A stretch of 34,861 nucleotides of DNA from Lachnospiraceae bacterium (GTDB lineage: Bacteria > Bacillota > Clostridia > Lachnospirales > Lachnospiraceae): assembly GCA_015056885.1 (NCBI GenBank), contig SVFL01000030.1:1-34861 (forward strand). Reading direction: 5' to 3'. Positions 30,634-34,861 of the stretch are shown in pieces. The translations under genes were made by a program, and so were the position numbers. How positions within the stretch are numbered: the first letter of the stretch is position 1; every line of letters begins with the position of its first letter. The notes beneath the pieces are model-generated. The model worked only from the letters and a program-made list of their open reading frames with translations, had not been told where the DNA came from and did not search any database.

Positions 30634-32130
30634 ATGGGCGTATTGACAAATTTGGAACCGCAGAAGGTATTTGAATATTTTGAGAGGATTTGTGAAATTC
30701 CTCATGGCTCAGGCAATATTGAACAAATTAGTGATTATCTGGTACAGTTTGCCAGGGATCGCGGGCTGGAAGTAATTCAGGATGAAGTGAAGAATGTTAT
30801 CATTATCAAGGAGGCGACTCCGGGGTATGAGAATGAGCCTGTAATGGTATTACAGGGACATATGGATATGGTGGCAGTGAAAAAGCCGGATTGCGACATT
30901 GACATGAAGACAGAAGGTTTGCGTCTTGCTGTTAATGGTGATGATATATATGCGGAAGGGACCAGTTTGGGTGGTGATGACGGTATTGCTGTAGCGTATG
31001 CATTGGCACTTTTGGATTCGGATAATCTTAAGCATCCCCGTTTGGAGGTAATCATTACCGTGGATGAGGAGGTTGGCATGGATGGAGCCATGGCAATTGA
31101 TTTGTCTATGCTTAAGGGTAATCGTCTGTTGAATCTGGATTCAGAGGATGAGGGTATTTTTCTTACCAGTTGTGCCGGCGGTGCAAGAGCTTGTTGTAAT
31201 ATGCCTGTTACTGTTTCTGAGGGAAAAGGTGTTTTGGTGGAAATCGAAGTAAAGGGGCTTCAGGGCGGTCATTCCGGTGTGGAGATTCATCACGAAAGAG
31301 GCAATTCCAATTGCCTGATGGGCAGAGTGTTGTGGAATTTGAAGGAGAAGGCCCCCATTCAGCTGGTAAGTGTAAACGGTGGTCTGGCAGATAACGCGAT
31401 TCCCCGTGAGACCAAGGCTGTGGTATTGATTCCGGAGGGTAGCGGGCTGTGTACTGAGATAATTACAGAACCTGCGGAGCCTACTGTTTTGGATGAAACA
31501 TTGGAAGATTTGTTGATGGAGATTTCTGATGAATTGGCCACTAAGGATCCCGGATTTTCCTTGAGCTGGGGCAGAGTAGATGAGGTTGTGGATGCAGAGG
31601 CTGTATCCGTAGAGGACACTGCCAGGGTAGCAGCGTTTTTGATTGCGTTGCCCGACGGTGTGCAAAATATGAGTGCCGATGTGAAGGGGCTGGTGGAGAC
31701 CTCCCTGAACATGGGTATGTTGGAGTTTAAGAAAGATGAGGCTGTATTGCAGGCGGTATTTGCCGTTCGAAGCAGTGTAGAAAGTGCGAAAAAGGCGCTT
31801 TTGGATAAGATACAGGCAATTGTAAAAATGGCAGGAGGTACTTGTAGCATTACCGGTAATTATCCCGGATGGGTTTACCGTGTGGATTCTCCTTTGCGTG
31901 AGAAGATGATCAAGGTGTTCAAGGAGATGTATGGAAGAGAACCCAAGGTTGAGGCAATTCACGCAGGACTGGAGTGTGGAATTCTTGGCAGCAAAATAAA
32001 GGATTTGGATTGTGTGTCCATTGGTCCCGATATGAAGGATATTCATACAACAGAGGAGCGTTTAAGCATTTCTTCCACCAAGAGAGTGTGGGAGTATGTG
32101 GTGAAACTTTTGGAGACCAAGGAGGCATAA
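30634..32130 (+). CDS. pepD: Aminoacyl-histidine dipeptidase (PepD, M20 family)
   Basis: A 498-aa cytosolic metallopeptidase that cleaves dipeptides such as Xaa-His. Metal and catalytic motifs in order: LQGHMDMVAVKKPD (His and Asp), GTSLGGDDGIAVAYALALLD (bridging Asp), TVDEEVGMDGA (Glu-Glu), NLDSEDEG, and a late AIHAGLECGILGSK (His). The lid/dimer domain lies between about 190 and 380. Length matches PepD. The start has GGAGG 8 nt upstream. It ends 2 nt before the threonine-aldolase-type gene, so the two form an operon. Confidence 0.94.
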   Translation: MGVLTNLEPQKVFEYFERICEIPHGSGNIEQISDYLVQFARDRGLEVIQDEVKNVIIIKEATPGYENEPVMVLQGHMDMVAVKKPDCDIDMKTEGLRLAVNGDDIYAEGTSLGGDDGIAVAYALALLDSDNLKHPRLEVIITVDEEVGMDGAMAIDLSMLKGNRLLNLDSEDEGIFLTSCAGGARACCNMPVTVSEGKGVLVEIEVKGLQGGHSGVEIHHERGNSNCLMGRVLWNLKEKAPIQLVSVNGGLADNAIPRETKAVVLIPEGSGLCTEIITEPAEPTVLDETLEDLLMEISDELATKDPGFSLSWGRVDEVVDAEAVSVEDTARVAAFLIALPDGVQNMSADVKGLVETSLNMGMLEFKKDEAVLQAVFAVRSSVESAKKALLDKIQAIVKMAGGTCSITGNYPGWVYRVDSPLREKMIKVFKEMYGREPKVEAIHAGLECGILGSKIKDLDCVSIGPDMKDIHTTEERLSISSTKRVWEYVVKLLETKEA

Positions 32131-32132
32131 AA

Positions 32133-33170
32133 GTGGTTTTATTTCAGTGTGATTATACAGAAGGCGCCCATCCAAAGGTGTTGGAGCGCCTTGTGGCAAC
32201 CAATATGGAGCAGTGGTCCGGCTACGGAGAGGATGATTATTGTCGTAGTGCAGCTGATAAAATTCGTAAAGCTTGCGGGAATGAGAGCCTGGCGGTGCAT
32301 TTTCTGGTGGGTGGAACCCAGACCAATATGACAGTGATTGATGCAGCCCTTCGCTCCCATCAAGGCGTATTATGTGCAAGTACCGGACATATCAATGTGC
32401 ATGAGACCGGGGCGGTGGAGTCCTGTGGACACAAGGTTTTGCCTCTTCCCAGTGGGGATGGCAAGATTACGGCAAAACAGGTAGAGGAGGCATATCTTGG
32501 GCATATCAATGACGAGGCTCATGAGCATATCGTGCAGCCTAAGATGGTTTACATATCCAATCCCACAGAGCTTGGAACCATTTACAGCAAAGCAGAGCTT
32601 AAGGCATTGTATGAGGTGTGCAATAAGTACGGTTTATATCTGTTCCTGGACGGAGCAAGACTGGGATATGGTCTGGTAGCACCGGACAATGATTTGACCT
32701 TGCAGGATATTGCGGAGAATACGGATGTATTTTATATTGGCGGAACCAAGGTTGGTGCTCTTTTCGGTGAGGCTGTGGTGATGCGTAACGAGTCACTAAA
32801 GGCAGACTTTCGCTATATTATGAAGCAAAAGGGCGGAATGCTGGCGAAGGGACGTCTTCTGGGTGTGCAGTTTGACGCATTGTTTACGGATAACCTTTAT
32901 TTTGATATTTCAGCCCATGCTGTAAATTTGGCGGAGAGACTTCGCGCGGCTTTTGAGCAAAAGGGTTATGAGTTCGTGGCACCCAACCGCACGAATCAGA
33001 TTTTTGTAAAAGTGCCGGATGCACATTTGGAGAAGCTGAAAGGGGAGTTTGGCTACAGCTATGACCATCGTGTGGATGAGACTCATAGTGTGGTGCGTTT
33101 TTGCACCAGCTGGTCAACCTTGGAGAGCAATGTAGATGCTTTAATCGGAGCAATAGAAGGATTGAAATAG
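32133..33170 (+). CDS. ltaE: Threonine-aldolase-family PLP enzyme
   Basis: A 345-aa fold-type I PLP enzyme; the family splits L-threonine or allo-threonine to glycine and acetaldehyde. I choose the GTG at 32133 (VVLFQCDYTEGAHPKV), 8 nt after GGAGG; longer frames run back into pepD. Motifs: VHFLVGGTQTNMTVI, TGHINVHETGAVE (His stacking on PLP), LFLDGARLGYGL (Asp) and FYIGGTKVGALFGEA (Schiff-base Lys). Substrate specificity cannot be read from sequence; a related beta-eliminating or aldolase activity is possible. Confidence 0.88.
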   Translation: MVLFQCDYTEGAHPKVLERLVATNMEQWSGYGEDDYCRSAADKIRKACGNESLAVHFLVGGTQTNMTVIDAALRSHQGVLCASTGHINVHETGAVESCGHKVLPLPSGDGKITAKQVEEAYLGHINDEAHEHIVQPKMVYISNPTELGTIYSKAELKALYEVCNKYGLYLFLDGARLGYGLVAPDNDLTLQDIAENTDVFYIGGTKVGALFGEAVVMRNESLKADFRYIMKQKGGMLAKGRLLGVQFDALFTDNLYFDISAHAVNLAERLRAAFEQKGYEFVAPNRTNQIFVKVPDAHLEKLKGEFGYSYDHRVDETHSVVRFCTSWSTLESNVDALIGAIEGLK

Positions 33171-33238
33171 AAAGCTTGAAATAAAAGGTTTGTAATGGCA
33201 AAGAGTGTGCGGATTACGCATGCCGGAGGGAGATAAAT

Positions 33239-34489
33239 ATGCAGGATAATAATAATTTGCAGGGAAATGATGGTACCTGGAGTAAGGGGAAAGTTCGCCA
33301 GATTCGTGGTTTGATGGTGTTTGGCGCGATTTTAGTCCTGGCACTTATTTATAGCAACACGATTTATGGTGGAGCGGTGCTGGTGCTGGAGATGTTTAAG
33401 CCATTTTTGTATGGCGGTGCCATTGCGTTTGTGCTGAATCTACCCATGAAGTGGATTGAAAACAAGCTTTTGGGTAAATGGCATGGCAAATCAGCGGACA
33501 AATTAAAACGCCCTATAGGTATCGTTGGTGCTATTTTATTCTTGGTTGTTGTGATTACTGTAGTTGTGAGCATTGTAATTCCTCAGATGTCTCAGGCGAT
33601 GATGAAGCTTGCCAATGAAGTGCCTCCTTTCCTTGAAAAAACCGCAGCAGTTCTGATACAGTACAGCCAGGATTATCCGGAGCTTAAGACTCAGGCAGAG
33701 CAGCTTCAGGATCTGGAAATTAACTGGCAGGGAATTGTGACCAGTGTGGCGAAATTCTTGAAGACAGGTGTCGGTAGTATGCTTACTTCCACTTTCAGCG
33801 TGGCAGGTAGTATTATTGGTGGTGTGGTTAATTTCTTTATCGCTTTTGTGTTTGCGATTTATATTCTCAGTCAGAAGGAAAGATTGGGAGATCAGGGATG
33901 CCGCATCATTAGAGCATATCTGCCTAAACGAGCAGCGGAGCAGACTTTGAGGGTGCTTGCGTTGTTGCACAAGAATTTTAGCAGTTTTATTACCGGACAG
34001 TGTCTGGAAGCGGTTATTTTGGGAATGTTGTTTGTGATTGCCATGACCATTTTCCGAATGCCCTATGCGGTTATGGTTGGTGTGTTGATTGCGTTTACTG
34101 CACTGATTCCTGTAGTGGGAGCCTTTATCGGTTGTGCAGTGGGAGCTTTTCTGATTTTGATTGAAAATCCCATGATGGCGCTGTGGTTCGTAATTATGTT
34201 TTTGATTATTCAGCAGTTGGAAGGTAATCTGATTTATCCCAAGGTGGTGGGTAATTCCGTAGGCTTGCCTTCTATTTGGGTGCTTATGGCAGTGAGTCTT
34301 GGTGGTAGTCTGTTCGGTGTAGTGGGAATGCTGTTCTTTATTCCTCTGTTGGCAACAGGTTATACTTTGCTTCGTGAAAATGTGAATAAGAGAAATGGAG
34401 TAGTTGTACACACAACAAGTGTTTCTCAGACACAAAAACCGGTTGCGAAGCCTCAAAAGACACAAAAGGTGCAAAAAAAGAAGCGCTAA
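33239..34489 (+). CDS. AI-2E/PerM family membrane protein
   Basis: A 416-aa integral membrane protein of the AI-2E transporter family (PF01594), with seven to eight hydrophobic segments. Family marks include FKPFLYGGAIAFVLNLPM, the soluble amphipathic region between about 95 and 165, FITGQCLEAVILGMLF, GVLIAFTALIPVVGAFIGC, QLEGNLIYPKVVGNSVGLP and GMLFFIPLLATGYTLLRE. The C-terminus is a Lys-rich cytoplasmic tail. Substrates vary; AI-2 export is shown only for some members. Start supported by GGAGGGA. Confidence 0.9.
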   Translation: MQDNNNLQGNDGTWSKGKVRQIRGLMVFGAILVLALIYSNTIYGGAVLVLEMFKPFLYGGAIAFVLNLPMKWIENKLLGKWHGKSADKLKRPIGIVGAILFLVVVITVVVSIVIPQMSQAMMKLANEVPPFLEKTAAVLIQYSQDYPELKTQAEQLQDLEINWQGIVTSVAKFLKTGVGSMLTSTFSVAGSIIGGVVNFFIAFVFAIYILSQKERLGDQGCRIIRAYLPKRAAEQTLRVLALLHKNFSSFITGQCLEAVILGMLFVIAMTIFRMPYAVMVGVLIAFTALIPVVGAFIGCAVGAFLILIENPMMALWFVIMFLIIQQLEGNLIYPKVVGNSVGLPSIWVLMAVSLGGSLFGVVGMLFFIPLLATGYTLLRENVNKRNGVVVHTTSVSQTQKPVAKPQKTQKVQKKKR

Positions 34490-34491
34490 AA

Positions 34492-34552
34492 AGCCCGTAA
34501 AATAAGGGTTTTTGAACTTTTTTGAAAAAAATTAAATTTTTTTTCAAAAAAC
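34492..34552 (+). terminator. Probable terminator region after the AI-2E gene
   Basis: AAAGCCC and GGGTTTTT form a short stem, followed by a longer AT-only inverted repeat (TTTTTTGAAAAAA and TTTTTTTCAAAAAA). The stems are weak in GC but the T-runs are long. Confidence 0.5.
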
Positions 34553-34554
34553 TA

Positions 34555-34583
34555 TTGCAATTTCAAAAAACACGAGTTATAAT
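34555..34583 (+). promoter_or_regulatory. Promoter of tRNA-Pro
   Basis: TTGCAA at 34555-34560, a 17-bp spacer, and a perfect TATAAT at 34578-34583, ending 13 nt before the tRNA. Confidence 0.85.
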
Positions 34584-34596
34584 ACTACTTGTGTTT

Positions 34597-34671
34597 CGGG
34601 GTGTGGCTCAGTTTGGTTAGAGCGCCGTCTTAGGGAGGCGGAGGTCGCGAGTTCGAATCCCGCCACTCCGA
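34597..34671 (+). tRNA. tRNA-Pro (anticodon AGG)
   Basis: A 75-nt cloverleaf: acceptor CGGGGTG/CACTCCG, D-arm GCTC/GAGC, anticodon stem CCGTC/GGCGG with loop TTAGGGA (anticodon AGG), T-loop TTCGAAT, discriminator A. The T-stem GCGAG/CCCGC has one A-C mismatch. CCA is not encoded. An A at wobble position 34 would need deamination to inosine. Confidence 0.9.
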
Positions 34672-34676
34672 CGATG

Positions 34677-34718
34677 AAAAGCACGAGTTACCCATTTGGG
34701 TGACTCGTGCTTTTTCCT
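34677..34718 (+). terminator. Intrinsic terminator after tRNA-Pro
   Basis: AAAAGCACGAGTTACCC pairs with GGGTGACTCGTGCTTTT (one G-U) around ATTT, followed by further Ts. Confidence 0.93.
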
Positions 34719-34749
34719 TTACAGGGGAATGAAAGAGCGGTGGTGTCAG

Positions 34750-34861
34750 ATGGAAGAGAAACAAGAGCATGAGGAGCCGGCGGTAGATGAGTTGATTTAC
34801 CTGCCGGAGGTTGTGGCTTCGAAGGATAAGAAGAAGGCACGGCTTTTGATAGAGCAGAGGG
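34750..34861 (+). CDS. N-terminus of an unidentified protein (cut by window edge)
   Basis: An open frame from the ATG at 34750 runs off the right edge, with 37 residues visible. It is acidic then basic (MEEKQEHEEPAVDELIYLPE, then VVASKDKKKARLLIEQR). An in-frame ATG at 34729 is an alternative but has AGGGG only 2 nt before it. No family can be named from this fragment. Confidence 0.45.
   Translation, partial: MEEKQEHEEPAVDELIYLPEVVASKDKKKARLLIEQR

Noticed and set aside
1..34861. CRISPR array, rRNA operon, complete insertion sequence or prophage
   Set aside because: No regularly spaced repeats, rRNA sequence, full transposase or phage genes were seen anywhere in the window.

Overview
The window looks like a chromosomal segment of a Gram-positive anaerobe of the Clostridia, most likely Lachnospiraceae. 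The basis is moderate GC, strong GGAGG ribosome binding sites, several lipobox lipoproteins, a threonine T-box, an L20-type leader, a CarD-family regulator and DUF1540/RNHCP/CD3324-type small proteins. The genus cannot be fixed from sequence alone.

Left flank (1-3600): a C-terminal scrap of an unidentified gene and a long imperfect hairpin, then a CD3324-type HTH protein overlapping an RNHCP zinc protein, a DUF3892-like protein, a pnuC broken by an internal deletion, a TrmH/SpoU RNA methyltransferase and a two-helix membrane protein.

Galactan locus (3640-18800): this is the centre of the window. A GH42 beta-galactosidase and a LacI-type regulator are divergent. Their two promoters face each other across one operator. 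An almost identical operator sits just after the promoter of a ~9.6-kb operon: solute-binding lipoprotein, two permeases, a large protein of unknown function, a 70-aa zinc-ribbon protein, intracellular GH53 galactanase, galT and galK. A related operator lies in front of a convergent gene for a secreted GH53 lipoprotein with a C-terminal carbohydrate-binding-like domain. The inferred pathway: the surface GH53 cuts beta-1,4-galactan, the ABC importer takes up galacto-oligosaccharides, intracellular GH53 and GH42 release galactose, and GalK/GalT feed the Leloir pathway. The importer ATPase, galE and galM are not in the window. The 613-aa unknown protein is the best candidate for an undescribed activity.

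Middle (18800-24900): a metallo-beta-lactamase-fold protein, a degraded DUF5714-like gene, an ArsC-type reductase, an amidase lipoprotein, a CarD-like regulator, a T-box with thrS, and a double DUF1540 protein.

Right side (24900-34861): an L20-type leader with infC (probable AUU start), rpmI and rplT; a split chromate transporter pair; a CapA-like lipoprotein; tRNA-Gly(CCC); uxuA; tRNA-Asn(GTT); a PepD-type dipeptidase; a threonine-aldolase-family enzyme; an AI-2E family membrane protein; tRNA-Pro(AGG); and the start of an unidentified gene. None of the three tRNAs encodes its CCA end.
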